64,000 nucleotides of DNA from Clostridium paraputrificum (GCF_900447045.1 NZ_UAWH01000015.1:124001-188000); one strand, 5' to 3'. Positions 33,733 through 44,320 are shown, numbered from the stretch's first letter. The notes: generated by a model not told the origin, from the letters alone. A program made the numbers and translations.

Positions 33733-34924
33733 ATGAATAAAATTATGAGTCAAGCAAAGTTAATATATGATGATTTAATTACTATTAGGAGGACTATTCA
33801 TAGTAATCCTGAAGTTGGTTCAAAGTTACCTAAACAAAAGCTTATGTAATTGATAAGTTAAAGGAATTTGGGTATGAACCACAAGAAATATGTGAAAGTG
33901 GTGTAGTTGCTACAATTAGTGGTAAAATCCAGGCAAAACGTTTTTGTTAAGAGCTGATATGGATGCATTACCAGTAGTTGAGGCAACTGAATGTGATTTT
34001 AAGTCAATTAATGGGAGTATGCATGCATGTGGACATGATATGCACACTGCAATGCTATTAGGTGCAGCAAAATTACTTAGGGAAAATCAAGATGATATAG
34101 AAGGAACTGTTAAATTAGTGTTTCAACCAGATGAAGAAGGTTTTACTGGAGCTAAAAAAATGTTAGCAGCAGGTGTATTAGAAAATCCGCATGTAGATGC
34201 TGCAATGGCTATGCATGTTCATTCAGGAACTCCTTCTAATATGGTATTATGTGGTTTAGGTACTAGTATAGCAGGATGTAATAGATTTAGAATAGTCGTA
34301 AAAGGAACTGGATGTCATGGAGCTATGCCAGAGCTTGGAGTAGATCCTATTAATATAGCAGCACATATATATTTATCTTTACAAGAACTAATTGCTAGAG
34401 AAATACCAGCTACTAAAGCTGCAGTTGTAACTATTGGTAAGTTTGTAGGGGGAGAAGCTCCAAATATAATTCCTAGAGAAGTAATTATGGAGGGAACAAT
34501 AAGAAGTTTAGATAAAGAAATAGGAGAATTCATATTTAATAGAATAAATGATATAACAGTAAATACGGCTAAAATGTTTAGAGGCGAAGCAGAATTAATA
34601 GAATTATCATCTGTACCACCATTAACAAATAATACTGATTTAGCTAAAGAAATTACATCATATGTAAAAGATTTGATTGGTGAGAATTTAGTTAATTTGT
34701 TTGAAGGAGGAGGAATGGGATCGGAAGATTTTGCTTCCTATTCATATGAAGTTCCAAGTGTATATATGATGTTAGGTGCTGGAACAAAGCAAGAAAATTT
34801 ACTATATGGTGAACCAATGCATAATGAAAAAGTAGTATTTAATGAAGAAATATTAGCTACAGGTTCTGCTATACATGCATATAGTGCTATTATGTGGTTG
34901 AAAAATAACAAGGATAAAAATTAA
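33733..34924 (+). pseudogene. M20-family amidohydrolase gene with two one-base deletions
   Basis: The start is good (GAGG, then ATG) and the frame reads MNKIMSQAKLIYDD and HSNPEVGSKLPK before a stop. Adding one A at 33832-33834 and another at 33924-33927 restores a continuous protein of about 398 residues. The restored protein has M20/peptidase D family features: RADMDALP, the metal-binding HACGHDMHTA, the Glu pair in PDEEG, MHVHSG and GSEDFASY. Such enzymes hydrolyse N-acyl amino acids or indole-acetyl-like amides. The intact downstream part is long but would lack the first metal-domain strand. Both lesions are in short A runs. Confidence 0.8.
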
Positions 34925-34966
34925 TAAATACTAAATAAAGTATATAAAAGAAAGTTTGCTTTAAAA

Positions 34967-34999
34967 ATCCCTATATTTATAATTAAATATAGGGTGTTA
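34967..34999 (+). terminator. Possible terminator hairpin
   Basis: Eleven-bp perfect stem CCCTATATTTA / TAAATATAGGG with a 4-nt loop. It lacks a strong T tract afterwards, so termination is uncertain. Confidence 0.45.
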
Positions 35000-35055
35000 C
35001 TAATATGATTTACAATTTAATCCTCTAATCTTAGAAGTGGTAATGAAAAATTGGG

Positions 35056-36180
35056 GTGATTTTTATAGCAAAAGATTTTAATATTGTAATTAGAGCTATT
35101 TTAGTTGGCTATGTTTCAATGAATTCATTAAATAACATGGATAAGCCGTGGGTAAATGTTTCTATCATTTTAACTATAATTATCTTATCAATGTTAAGCT
35201 ATTTACTTCCTAAAAGATTTAGAAAGAGTATATACCTAATAAATATAGTCTTTTCAGCAGTAGCAACAATATATATAAATAAAATTATTATAATTTTATT
35301 TGCCTTTACATTAGCAGAGTACTTATCTATAGAAAAAAAGATTTATTATCATTGCCTATTTATTATTCCATCAAGCCTTCTGTTTACATATAAAAATAAT
35401 TTATGTGCAGAATTAACCTCAATCATTACACTTTCAGTATATGCATTGATTTATGGAAAAAAACAAGAAGAAAGAGTAGAATTCTTAGAAAAAGAGTGGG
35501 ATCAAAATAGAAGAATTAATTCTGAATTAAGTTTAAGAATGGAATCTAGAGAGCAGTTTATAGAGCAAGAAAAAATATCTGTAAAATTACAAGAAAGAAA
35601 TGAAATTTCTGGTGCTATGCACGATAAGATAGGGCATACACTAGCAGGAGCCTTACTTCAACTTGAAGCCTTAGGAATTATTTTAAAAAAGGACGGAAAT
35701 GAAAAAGCGGTAGGTATCATAACTAATGTAACCAATTTGCTTAGAAATGGAATGGATGATATAAGAGCAACATTAAGAAGTATAAAACCTCCAATAGAAG
35801 AGCTTGGAATTAATAAAATTAAGCTGTTACTTCAAAATAAGTTAAAGGACACTTCATTTAAATACATACTAACAAGTGAAGGAAATCTAGATTTAATATC
35901 TAGGAAGCAGTGGGAAATAATTATTGAAGGAATAAGAGAACTATCAACTAATTCTCTAAAATATTCTAAAGGTAATAAAATTAAGGTTAATATAGAGGTG
36001 TTAAATAAATATATAAAAGTGGAAGTTAGTGATGATGGTATTGGTTCTAAGAAAATTATAAAAGGAATGGGGTTACAAGCATTAGAAGAAAGAATGCTAA
36101 ATTTACAAGGAAATTTAATCTTAGATGGAAGTAGAGGGTTTACAGCAATTATGATATTTAAAGAAGAGGGAGAATTGTAA
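35056..36180 (+). CDS. Sensor histidine kinase, NarL/LiaS-type (HisKA_3)
   Basis: A 374-residue membrane sensor. About four to five hydrophobic helices (10-140) are followed by a coiled coil and the dimerisation box AMHDKIGHTLAGALLQLEAL, with phospho-acceptor His189. The ATP-binding domain has an N box (ELSTNSLKYSKGN), G1 (DDGIGSKKI) and G2 (GMGLQALEERM). The short membrane domain with no large sensory loop is like intramembrane-sensing kinases that detect cell-envelope drugs. The GTG start has only a weak ribosome site, so the true start may differ by a few codons. It overlaps the response-regulator start by one base (TAATG). Confidence 0.88.
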   Translation: MIFIAKDFNIVIRAILVGYVSMNSLNNMDKPWVNVSIILTIIILSMLSYLLPKRFRKSIYLINIVFSAVATIYINKIIIILFAFTLAEYLSIEKKIYYHCLFIIPSSLLFTYKNNLCAELTSIITLSVYALIYGKKQEERVEFLEKEWDQNRRINSELSLRMESREQFIEQEKISVKLQERNEISGAMHDKIGHTLAGALLQLEALGIILKKDGNEKAVGIITNVTNLLRNGMDDIRATLRSIKPPIEELGINKIKLLLQNKLKDTSFKYILTSEGNLDLISRKQWEIIIEGIRELSTNSLKYSKGNKIKVNIEVLNKYIKVEVSDDGIGSKKIIKGMGLQALEERMLNLQGNLILDGSRGFTAIMIFKEEGEL

Positions 36181-36815
36181 TGTGCATTAAAGTTGCTATA
36201 GTAGATGATGATGATTTAATTAGGGAGAGTTTAAAAATAATTGTTGGGTCTAATGAGGACATTGATATTAAGGGAACATTTAAAAATGGACAAGAACTAT
36301 TAAAATATTTAGAAGGAAGCTACTTGGATGTAGTTCTTATGGATATAAGAATGCCAATTTTAAATGGTGTAGAGACATTGGCAGAAATGAGAAGAAGGGA
36401 CTGTAAGACAAAGGTCATTGTATTAACAACCTTTGATGAGGATGAATATATAGAAAAATCATTAAATCAAGGAGCAATTGGATATTTATTAAAGAATACT
36501 ACACCAGATAAAATTATAGATACTATAAAAATGGCTTATAATGGTATATCAGTAATTCAGGAAGATATATTAAAGAGATATAAGGAGATTGGACAAAGTA
36601 CTCCTAAGGGGAAAATAGATAAATCACTTTTTACAGATAGAGAATATGAGGTGATTGTAGGGATTTCCCAAGGGTTAAGTAATAAGGAAATAAGCAAAAA
36701 ACTATTTATATCAGAAGGAACAGTCAAAAACTACATTACATCAATATTAAATAAAACAGATTTAAAGCATAGAACTCAAATAGCTGTTTATTATTATACA
36801 GGAGAGAGGATATGA
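36180..36815 (+). CDS. LuxR/NarL-family response regulator
   Basis: A 211-residue regulator. The receiver domain (1-120) has acidic residues DDDD (9-12), the phospho-acceptor Asp55 in VVLMDIRMP, Thr in VLTTF and Lys in LLKN. A LuxR-type HTH follows (about 148-205, LTDREYEVIVGISQGLSNKEI and GTVKNYI). It is translationally coupled to the kinase gene by one-base overlap. The ABC transporter genes begin about 90 bases downstream after a terminator-like hairpin, so the transporter is the likely target. Confidence 0.92.
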   Translation: MCIKVAIVDDDDLIRESLKIIVGSNEDIDIKGTFKNGQELLKYLEGSYLDVVLMDIRMPILNGVETLAEMRRRDCKTKVIVLTTFDEDEYIEKSLNQGAIGYLLKNTTPDKIIDTIKMAYNGISVIQEDILKRYKEIGQSTPKGKIDKSLFTDREYEVIVGISQGLSNKEISKKLFISEGTVKNYITSILNKTDLKHRTQIAVYYYTGERI

Positions 36816-36836
36816 CTTTTGTCATATAGAGAATAT

Positions 36837-36870
36837 GACCTTTTCTACAGTTTGTAGGAGGTCTTTTTTT
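36837..36870 (+). terminator. Terminator between the two-component genes and the ABC transporter
   Basis: Compound stem GACCT / AGGTC with inner CTACA / TGTAG, followed by T7. Partial read-through or a separate promoter for the transporter is implied. Confidence 0.7.
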
Positions 36871-36905
36871 ATATACTAAAATTAGGAAGTAAAGGGGGAA
36901 TAATA

Positions 36906-37841
36906 ATGAAAGTAATAGAGATTGATAAGTTAGTTAAAAAATTTGATGACTTTGTTGCTATTGATAATATTTCATTATCCATAGATGAAGGTGAGATATA
37001 TGGACTTCTTGGTCCAAATGGAGCAGGTAAAAGTACAACTATTAGCACTATATGTGGTTTAGTAAGACCTTCTTCAGGTGATATAAAAATAATGGGAACT
37101 AGCATTAAAAAACATGATGTTAATATTAAAAGAAAAATTGGACTAGTTCCACAAAAAATAGCTATATATGAAGACTTTACTGCTAAAGAAAATATTAGCT
37201 TCTTTGGTGAACTATATGGACTAAGGGGAAGAGAGTTAAAAGAGGCAGTAGAGAGAGCGTTAGAGTTTGTAGGACTTAAAGAAGTTAAAAATAAAAAGTC
37301 CAAAGAATATTCTGGTGGAATGCTTAGAAGGTTAAATATTGCTTGTGCTATTGTTCATAATCCCAAGATAATTATTATGGATGAACCCACTGTAGGAATA
37401 GATGCTCAATCTAGAAATCATATTTTAGATTCCATTAAGAAATTAAATGAAGAAGGTACTACAATAATTTATACTTCACATTATATGGAGGAGGTAGAGT
37501 CTATATGTACTAAAATAGCTATTATAGACCATGGTAAAGTTATAGTAGAGGGAACAAAGGATGAACTAAAAAGTATAGTAGATGATAAGAAAACTCTATC
37601 TCTTACCCTTAATTCCTATGAAGAAATTAATATTGAAGAGATTAAGTCTATTAAGGGAGTTTTATCAGTATATCAGGATGATAATTTAGTAACTATAAAT
37701 ACTTCTAAGAATGTAAATAATCTAGATAAAATAATTAACTATTTTACAAGAAATGAAATTAGTATTGGTGATATTGGATATAGAGAAGTTACCTTAGAAA
37801 CAGTTTTTCTGACATTAACTGGAAGAAGCTTGAGGGAGTAG
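36906..37841 (+). CDS. ABC transporter ATP-binding protein, LnrL-like
   Basis: A 311-residue ATPase of the ABC-2 drug-export class. Walker A is GPNGAGKST (about 38-46), the signature is YSGGMLRRLN, Walker B with catalytic Glu is IIIMDEPTVG and the switch His is in TSHYMEE. The C-terminal extension after residue 220 is common in DrrA/NatA-like exporters. It is the first gene of a three-gene ATPase-permease-permease set behind a kinase/regulator pair, the order of the Bacillus linearmycin-resistance operon. AAAGGGGG ribosome site. Confidence 0.9.
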   Translation: MKVIEIDKLVKKFDDFVAIDNISLSIDEGEIYGLLGPNGAGKSTTISTICGLVRPSSGDIKIMGTSIKKHDVNIKRKIGLVPQKIAIYEDFTAKENISFFGELYGLRGRELKEAVERALEFVGLKEVKNKKSKEYSGGMLRRLNIACAIVHNPKIIIMDEPTVGIDAQSRNHILDSIKKLNEEGTTIIYTSHYMEEVESICTKIAIIDHGKVIVEGTKDELKSIVDDKKTLSLTLNSYEEINIEEIKSIKGVLSVYQDDNLVTINTSKNVNNLDKIINYFTRNEISIGDIGYREVTLETVFLTLTGRSLRE

Positions 37842-37851
37842 GTGAGGTTTT

Positions 37852-38973
37852 ATGTTTCATGTTATTGTGGAAGGACTTAAGTTTAATCTTAGACAAAGAA
37901 AATGGGTGATATTTAATGCATTATTTCCAATTTTTCTTATGGTACTCCTTGGAGTAATGTTATCTGATACTAACTCTATAAATAGTGAAAATGAAGTTAT
38001 TAATATATGTTATTACAATGAATCAGGAAAAGATGAAATTATAAATGAAATAAAAGATAATGTGTTCAATTATGATGATTTTAGTATAAAAGAAGTATCA
38101 TCTGTTGAAGAAGGAAAGGCTAAGGTTGAAAATGAAAGAGAAATATTTCTTTTGATTAAGGAGGAATCTATAGAAACTTATTATTCGGAGAAAAGAGTAT
38201 CAGAAGGTGCAACTGTCCTATCTTATTTAAAATCCTTTAGTGATACCTATGCAAGTATAAATGAATTGTATATGGTGGATGTAGATAAGGCAGCTGAAAT
38301 TATTAGTAGTGAAGAATTTCTGAATGATAATATAGATGTAAAGTTTATTAAAGAAAAAGATGCTCCTAATTCTTATCAGTACTATGGAATAGTTGAATTA
38401 ACTATGATGATGCTTTATGTAACATTATTTCCCATAGGATTACTTGGATTAGAAAAATCATCTGGAATAAAGGATAGAATAATTTTAACAGGATTATCTG
38501 ATTTCAAATATTTTGTTGGAAGAATTATTTCAAGTTTAATTCTAAGCATAATTATAATTACACCAGGATTTCTATTTTCACTCTTTAAATTAAAGTCAAA
38601 TTGGGGAGACAATCCATTCATAACTTTTATGTATGTACTAGCAGCTGCTTTAATGATGGTTACCTTAGGAACTTTTGTTGGTTACGCAGTAAAGCAAAGA
38701 GATAGAGCATCATTGTTCATACAAGGACTTATTATTCCAGTCTTTTCTTTTCTTGGTGGATCTTATATATCACTGCCACTTGAAATGGATGGAATATTAA
38801 ATTTAGTAACCAATATTTCCCCTTTAAGATGGTTAAATAAGGGCATATTTAAAGCTGCATATGAAGGGAACTTTTATTGCTTGAATGTAAGCTTAGTAAT
38901 AAGTATTACAGTAACTATAATTTTATTTTGTTGCCTTTATATATGTATTAGAAGGGAGAAGAGAGAAGTATGA
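37852..38973 (+). CDS. ABC-2 type permease, first of a pair
   Basis: A 373-residue membrane protein. One N-terminal helix (about 21-40) is followed by a large extracytoplasmic domain (about 42-180) and a block of five to six helices (185-365). This is the ABC2_membrane_3/YhaP-like layout, with the typical segment NISPLRWLNKG near the end. It begins 10 bases after the ATPase gene and overlaps the next permease by 4 bases. With that partner it should form a heterodimeric export channel for a lipophilic or peptide antibiotic. Confidence 0.88.
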   Translation: MFHVIVEGLKFNLRQRKWVIFNALFPIFLMVLLGVMLSDTNSINSENEVINICYYNESGKDEIINEIKDNVFNYDDFSIKEVSSVEEGKAKVENEREIFLLIKEESIETYYSEKRVSEGATVLSYLKSFSDTYASINELYMVDVDKAAEIISSEEFLNDNIDVKFIKEKDAPNSYQYYGIVELTMMMLYVTLFPIGLLGLEKSSGIKDRIILTGLSDFKYFVGRIISSLILSIIIITPGFLFSLFKLKSNWGDNPFITFMYVLAAALMMVTLGTFVGYAVKQRDRASLFIQGLIIPVFSFLGGSYISLPLEMDGILNLVTNISPLRWLNKGIFKAAYEGNFYCLNVSLVISITVTIILFCCLYICIRREKREV

Positions 38974-40118
38974 GAAGTGTATATGCTTTAGTAAAGAATA
39001 ATTTAAAGATAATGATATTAAAGAAACCTGCTTATACAATATTAACAGTAGTTTTTCCTATGATTATATTTCTATTTGCCCCAAAGATTATAGATGGATC
39101 TATTACTGAAATAAATGTGGGAATATATGATGAAAGTAAATCTTTTTCTTCTAATAAATTAGATGAGTATTTGTCTGATATTGATATGATTAATCTGGTT
39201 GAAGTTAATAGTGAAGATGATTTAAAACAAAAATTTAATACTAGAGATATTTATTTAGGTATAATGATTGATAAAAATATGGAGGAAAAGGTATTAAGGG
39301 GCGATAATTCAGGTGTAATTTTATATGGGATAGAAGGGGAAAATCTTTATGAAATCCTAGATAAAGGACTATCTATTGAATTATCCAATATGATAAACTT
39401 AGCAAAAATAAATAATGGTGACTTTGAAAAATATAAATCATCAGTTGAAAGAAAAGAAAAAGAAAAGATTCAAGTTTCATATAAAGATTTAAATGATGTT
39501 GAAGTGAATCATAGTGTAAGTCAGACGTTAATAGGTTTTATAATTATGTTCGCTTTTTATAGGGCTATGAGTGGCTCAGGTTTAATTGGAGAAGATAAGG
39601 AACAAAATATGTATACACGTATTCTTACAACTGGTGTAAAACCATGGCAATATTATTTAAGCAATATTATTAGTATAACCATTTTATTAGCTATTTTATT
39701 TTCAATAAGTGTTATAGAAATAAACCTTATTTCAACCATAGAAATTGGAGTTAGTAATATTATGCTTATAACAATATTATTAATATTAGGAATAGTTTCA
39801 GTATCTGTAGGAACATTTTGTATGACCATAACTAATGATAGAGATTTATCAAGTATAATAAGTAACTTTATTACAATATCATTTTTAGCACTAGGTGGGT
39901 GTTTTGTGCCTTTATCCTACTTAAGTGGTACAATAAATAAAATATCATATTTTACGCCTATAAGATGGGCAATGGAAGCTATTAATAATGCACAGCAAGG
40001 AGCAGATATAAGTGTAATTGTAATGAATTTATTAGTGTTAAGTTTATTTGGAATGGTATTTTTTATTATTTCAGTTTATTGTATAAATAAGCGTGATAAG
40101 GTTGACAATGTAAGATAG
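38970..40118 (+). CDS. ABC-2 type permease, second of a pair
   Basis: A 382-residue protein with the same layout as the preceding permease: an N-terminal helix (about 19-35), a large outer domain (about 40-185) and six helices, ending with the characteristic YFTPIRWAMEAINNA segment. It starts inside the stop region of its partner (4-base overlap), implying translational coupling and equal dosage. It is followed by a terminator at 40268-40301. Confidence 0.88.
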   Translation: MRSVYALVKNNLKIMILKKPAYTILTVVFPMIIFLFAPKIIDGSITEINVGIYDESKSFSSNKLDEYLSDIDMINLVEVNSEDDLKQKFNTRDIYLGIMIDKNMEEKVLRGDNSGVILYGIEGENLYEILDKGLSIELSNMINLAKINNGDFEKYKSSVERKEKEKIQVSYKDLNDVEVNHSVSQTLIGFIIMFAFYRAMSGSGLIGEDKEQNMYTRILTTGVKPWQYYLSNIISITILLAILFSISVIEINLISTIEIGVSNIMLITILLILGIVSVSVGTFCMTITNDRDLSSIISNFITISFLALGGCFVPLSYLSGTINKISYFTPIRWAMEAINNAQQGADISVIVMNLLVLSLFGMVFFIISVYCINKRDKVDNVR

Positions 40119-40267
40119 ATATTTGGTTGTAGTTTTAGAAAACAATATGGTTAATCAGATACTAGTCTATATGTCTTATTTTAATCCGCACTATGCCAGT
40201 AAACAATCAGGAAAAATTTCATAATTAAATATATTTATGATGTCTATAAAAAATTATAATTGTAAAC

Positions 40268-40301
40268 AGTCGTTAGGTTTTATACCTAGCGGCTTTCTTC
40301 T
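40268..40301 (+). terminator. Rho-independent terminator
   Basis: Stem AGTCGTTAGGT / ACCTAGCGGCT (with G-T pairs) and TTTCTTCTT tail, after the ABC operon. Confidence 0.75.
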
Positions 40302-40398
40302 TAACTTAATAAGAAACATAATTATAGCATTTCATATATTAATAGTAGTAAGTTTTTTTACGAAAGATAAAAAATATGTTTAAGTTATAGGAGGAAAT

Positions 40399-42414
40399 AT
40401 GAATATTACAGGAAGTGTAATTTTTAATATAAATAGTCAACCTAATGAAGCTTCTGGAAATCAACCAATAAAAGGTGTGCCAGTAGCAATACAAGTTAGA
40501 GGAGATACAAATATAGAAGGAACATTTGTAGGTAAGGGTATTGTGGTTTTAACAAATAGTGATGGTAATTTTGCTTTTAGAGACGTTCCAAAAGGAAGTT
40601 ATCGTATAGTAGAGGCGGCTGGATACACAGGTGAAATTTCAAATAGTGGAAACTGGAACTATAGTAAAAGTATATCAGTAACCCCAAATGATCCAGATAT
40701 AGGGTTAATAACTTCCCCACCAAGGGAAGCTAATCGTGTAAATTCTTTATCACCGAATACAGTATACGTTAATGTTTCTAATTCTAATATTTCCAATGTA
40801 AAATTTGTAGATGCACCAGTTGAAGATATATATCTTGAATTAAACAATTATGTAACTATAGGTAATAATCTAATTACAGCTGGAAATAATGGGGATTTTG
40901 GGATGTTACCAAATGGAACTCCTGTTGATACAAGCCCTATAACTGTTCCGTACTCAGATTTTATAACAACTTTTAAATATGTACGTTACGTCTATTTTAA
41001 GCCTAATGATGGTGAGTATTCTATTAGTAATACTATAACTAATACTAATTTTGGAACATGGTTTAATGTTTCAGATCATACAACAGGTGATGAAAGTGGA
41101 CGTATGATGATAGTAAATGGAAGCAATCCAAACCAATCTATTTTTACTACAACAGTTACTGTAGAACCAAATACAAATTATGTATTTTCAACATGGGTTA
41201 TGAATATAGACTCAGAACCCACTTCAGTACTTCCAGAATTACGTGTAATTGTAAGAAGTAATACAGAGTTTCTTTTTAATCAACCATTAAGTAGTACTCT
41301 TAGGGTAACTAGGATTCCAACTTGGAGACAAGTAGGAGCAACTTTTAATAGTGGAAGCAATACAATATTAACAGTTAGTTTTATAAGTGAAGGTGGTCCA
41401 GCAGGAGGAAATGATTATTTAATTGATGATATTAGGTTATTACAACTCCAAGGTGCTCCAGTTACAAATATTCAAAAGAGTGTAGATAGGATTATTGCTA
41501 GCACTGGTGATACTATAAGGTATACAATAACATTTACAAATTCAAGCATTCAACAATTAACAAATGTAATTTTTAGAGATATAGTGCCTAAAGGAGTAAC
41601 TATAATTCCAAACACTTTAATAATTAACAATGTACAATTAGATGAAAGTAATATAAATTCAGGTATATCCTTAAGAGATATTAATGCTAGAGAAACAATA
41701 ACTATATCATTTGATGTAAGAGTTAATAGCCATGTTAGAAATGGTTATACAATAAGCAATAATGCTGGAATAACCTATACTTTTAGAGATTCAACTGGAA
41801 GTAACAGAACAATAACTACTACTAGTAATACAGTTCATACAATAATAATAAATACAAATTGTCCAGTTTGCCCAGCAGGACCTCAAGGTGAAAGAGGACC
41901 TCAAGGGCCCCAGGGTGAAGCTGGACCTGTAGGCCCACAAGGACCAATGGGGCCACGGGGAGAAATTGGACCAAGAGGCCCACAAGGAATTCCAGGAGAA
42001 AAATGTATTCATGACTATTTATTTTTAAACACGCCTTATTGTAAGTGCATAGAAGGTAAGGAGCTAATTCCTTTAATGAATAATATACAAGTAAAAGGTA
42101 CAGCTATTACTCATAGAGAAGGACGCTCAATTATAATTTTATCTCCAGGAAAATCATATTTAATTAGTTGTAATCTTACTGTTTCTATATGTGATTTAAG
42201 TTGTACAAATGAAATAAATGTAATTTTCTTACTAAATGGAAGACCCTATCCTGGAATGAGTTCACAAAGTATATATAGTGAAAATCAATGGGTAACTATC
42301 ACTGGTAATTCTATTATTAAAGCCAATAAAGATGCCCTTGGAATTGCTTTAGTTAATGCATCAAGCTGTTGCATAAAATTAAGAGATGTTAATATAACAA
42401 TCATAGAAATATAA
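40399..42414 (+). CDS. Collagen-repeat surface protein, exosporium-like (BclA-type end)
   Basis: A 671-residue mosaic protein without a classical signal peptide. The N terminus is a Cna-B/SdrD-like beta domain (about 1-95, [17 protein letters not shown]). A jelly-roll, carbohydrate-binding-like region follows (about 205-350, ending YLIDDIRLL), then a DUF11-type domain (about 357-480, [19 protein letters not shown]). Next come 14 uninterrupted Gly-X-Y triplets (494-535, starting GPQGERGPQ) and a Cys-containing C-terminal domain of about 136 residues. Collagen stalks capped by a trimerising C-terminal domain are known from exosporium proteins of spore formers. The lack of a secretion signal fits a mother-cell-assembled spore protein (inference). 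Confidence 0.8.
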   Translation: MNITGSVIFNINSQPNEASGNQPIKGVPVAIQVRGDTNIEGTFVGKGIVVLTNSDGNFAFRDVPKGSYRIVEAAGYTGEISNSGNWNYSKSISVTPNDPDIGLITSPPREANRVNSLSPNTVYVNVSNSNISNVKFVDAPVEDIYLELNNYVTIGNNLITAGNNGDFGMLPNGTPVDTSPITVPYSDFITTFKYVRYVYFKPNDGEYSISNTITNTNFGTWFNVSDHTTGDESGRMMIVNGSNPNQSIFTTTVTVEPNTNYVFSTWVMNIDSEPTSVLPELRVIVRSNTEFLFNQPLSSTLRVTRIPTWRQVGATFNSGSNTILTVSFISEGGPAGGNDYLIDDIRLLQLQGAPVTNIQKSVDRIIASTGDTIRYTITFTNSSIQQLTNVIFRDIVPKGVTIIPNTLIINNVQLDESNINSGISLRDINARETITISFDVRVNSHVRNGYTISNNAGITYTFRDSTGSNRTITTTSNTVHTIIINTNCPVCPAGPQGERGPQGPQGEAGPVGPQGPMGPRGEIGPRGPQGIPGEKCIHDYLFLNTPYCKCIEGKELIPLMNNIQVKGTAITHREGRSIIILSPGKSYLISCNLTVSICDLSCTNEINVIFLLNGRPYPGMSSQSIYSENQWVTITGNSIIKANKDALGIALVNASSCCIKLRDVNITIIEI

Positions 42415-42418
42415 AATT

Positions 42419-42451
42419 AGAGCTGTTGAAAAATTTTTTTCAACAGCTTTT
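42419..42451 (+). terminator. Rho-independent terminator
   Basis: Long stem AGCTGTTGAAAAA / TTTTTTCAACAGCT with a minimal loop and TTTTAATA tail, after the collagen-like gene. Confidence 0.85.
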
Positions 42452-42680
42452 AATATATGTGGATAGATTGCTGGATTATGAAACGATATACTAGATGTGC
42501 TAATAAATACTTGCAGTTAGAAGGAGTAAACATAATAGAGATAAATGAGGGAATTATATTTTATCTTTACTTATTTACTTTAATAGACATATTAAATTTA
42601 AACATGCAAAAACTAATAATGTATAATTTTAATAAAACAATTTATTTAGTATTCTACTATAAATAAACAAAGGAGAAAAG

Positions 42681-44147
42681 ATGGATAGAATTTTAAAAGA
42701 TAAGACTATAAAGCTAGAAAATACTTATGCTAAATTACCAAGTAGACTTTTCACAGCTCAATATCCTGAAAAGGTAAAGGAACCAAAGATCGTTGCATTA
42801 AACAAAACCTTAGCTAAAAATCTAGGAATAGATGTAAGATTCTTAGAAAGTGAGGAAGGAGCAAGTTTTTTAAGTGGTAATAAAATTTTAGATGGTACAA
42901 CACCAATTTCACAAGGTTACGCTGGACATCAGTTTGGATATTTCACTATTTTAGGAGATGGAAGAGCAGTACTTCTTGGGGAATACTTAACTAAAGATGG
43001 AGAAAGAGTAGATATCCAGCTTAAAGGATCAGGTAGAACACCTTATTCTAGAGGTGGTGATGGTAAGGCATCCCTAGGACCAATGCTTAGGGAATATATT
43101 ATAAGTGAAGGAATGTATGCTTTAGGTATACCAACAACTAGAAGCTTAGCCGTAGTAACAACAGGAGAAGATGTTTTTAGAGAGGATTTCTTACCAGGGG
43201 CAATACTTACAAGAATTGCAAAAAGTCATATACGTGTAGGTACATTTCAGTTTGTTTCAAGCCTTGGAAATAAAGAGCACTTGAAAGAATTAGCAGATTA
43301 TACTTTAGATAGGCATTTTAATGGTAGTTATGAAGGGAATCCATATGAATATTTACTAAATGAAGTAGTAAAAAGGCAAGCAGAATTAATATCTAAATGG
43401 CAACTTGTTGGTTTTATTCATGGAGTAATGAATACAGATAATATGGCTATAGCTGGTGAAACTATTGATTATGGTCCTTGTGCTTTTATGGATATATATG
43501 ACCCAAGTACTGTATTTAGTTCAATAGATTTAAATGGTAGATATGCCTATGAAAATCAGCCTGGAATTGGTGGGTGGAATCTAGCAAGATTTGCTGAAGC
43601 TATATTACCATTATTAGATGATGATAAAGATAAAGCAATTGAGATAGCAAATGGAGCTTTAGATAGATATAATCAATTATATTTAAATAATTGGTATTCA
43701 GGTATGAGAAGAAAGCTTGGCTTATTTAATGAAGAAGAAGTAGATAAGGATTTAATAGAGGGGCTTCTAAGTATAATGCTAAAATATAAAGCAGACTATA
43801 CAAATATCTTCTATAACTTAACTATTGAAAAGTTTACTAGCATGGATATTTTCTATATGGATGAGTTTAAAAGGTGGTATACTTTATGGAATGAAAGATT
43901 GAGTAGACAAGAAGAATCTAAAGAAGAAGCTAGAAAGCTTATGGAAAAAAATAATCCAACTGTAATACCAAGAAACCATAGAGTAGAGGAGGCATTAGAA
44001 GCTGCAGTAAATAGAAATGACTATAGTGTAATGGAAAACCTTATAGAAGTTTTGAAAAATCCATATGATTACTCAAGTGTTAATGAAGAATATACAAAGT
44101 TGCCTAAAAATATAGATAAAGGATATAAAACCTACTGTGGTACATAA
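42681..44147 (+). CDS. SelO/YdiU-family protein AMPylase
   Basis: A 488-residue pseudokinase-fold enzyme that transfers AMP from ATP to Ser, Thr or Tyr of proteins (shown for SelO homologues). Conserved blocks are [18 protein letters not shown] (79-96), [19 protein letters not shown] (112-130, Lys115 in the nucleotide site), [17 protein letters not shown] and the metal-binding DYGPCAFMD. The C terminus ends YKTYCGT, with Cys in the region where some eukaryotic forms carry selenocysteine. AAAGGAG ribosome site, single gene. Confidence 0.92.
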   Translation: MDRILKDKTIKLENTYAKLPSRLFTAQYPEKVKEPKIVALNKTLAKNLGIDVRFLESEEGASFLSGNKILDGTTPISQGYAGHQFGYFTILGDGRAVLLGEYLTKDGERVDIQLKGSGRTPYSRGGDGKASLGPMLREYIISEGMYALGIPTTRSLAVVTTGEDVFREDFLPGAILTRIAKSHIRVGTFQFVSSLGNKEHLKELADYTLDRHFNGSYEGNPYEYLLNEVVKRQAELISKWQLVGFIHGVMNTDNMAIAGETIDYGPCAFMDIYDPSTVFSSIDLNGRYAYENQPGIGGWNLARFAEAILPLLDDDKDKAIEIANGALDRYNQLYLNNWYSGMRRKLGLFNEEEVDKDLIEGLLSIMLKYKADYTNIFYNLTIEKFTSMDIFYMDEFKRWYTLWNERLSRQEESKEEARKLMEKNNPTVIPRNHRVEEALEAAVNRNDYSVMENLIEVLKNPYDYSSVNEEYTKLPKNIDKGYKTYCGT

Positions 44148-44186
44148 AATAGTATAGAAGATTGATAAATTAAGCATGGAAATAGT

Positions 44187-44222
44187 TAAAGAGACACCTG
44201 TTAAATTACAGGTGTCTTATTA
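44187..44222 (+). terminator. Rho-independent terminator
   Basis: Ten-bp perfect stem AGACACCTGT / ACAGGTGTCT followed by TATTATTTT. Confidence 0.7.
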
Positions 44223-44251
44223 TTTTAAGCAAAAAATACTTACCTTTTATG

Positions 44252-44274
44252 TTATTGATAAATTTTATCAATAA
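44252..44274. promoter_or_regulatory. Perfect 11-1-11 palindrome upstream of the feo promoter
   Basis: TTATTGATAAA, one T, then TTTATCAATAA form a perfect dyad. It ends six bases before the -35 box of the feo promoter. The size and position suit a dimeric metalloregulator or another regulator binding upstream of RNA polymerase. Confidence 0.55.
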
Positions 44275-44279
44275 TATTA

Positions 44280-44308
44280 TTGATTAGAAATTTTTTCTAG
44301 TATATACT
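44280..44308 (+). promoter_or_regulatory. Sigma-A promoter of the feo operon
   Basis: TTGATT (44280-44285), a 17-bp spacer and TATACT (44303-44308). The predicted transcript begins near 44315, about 45 bases before the first feoA start. Confidence 0.7.
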
Positions 44309-44320
44309 AATTAATGAAAA

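Noticed and set aside
36869..37303. Antisense open frame of 144 codons over the ABC ATPase gene
   Set aside because: It is a mirror of the conserved ATPase coding sequence with no ribosome site and no recognisable product.
42457..42666. A 69-codon open frame between the collagen-like gene and selO
   Set aside because: No ribosome site, composition typical of non-coding AT-rich DNA, and it follows directly after a terminator.
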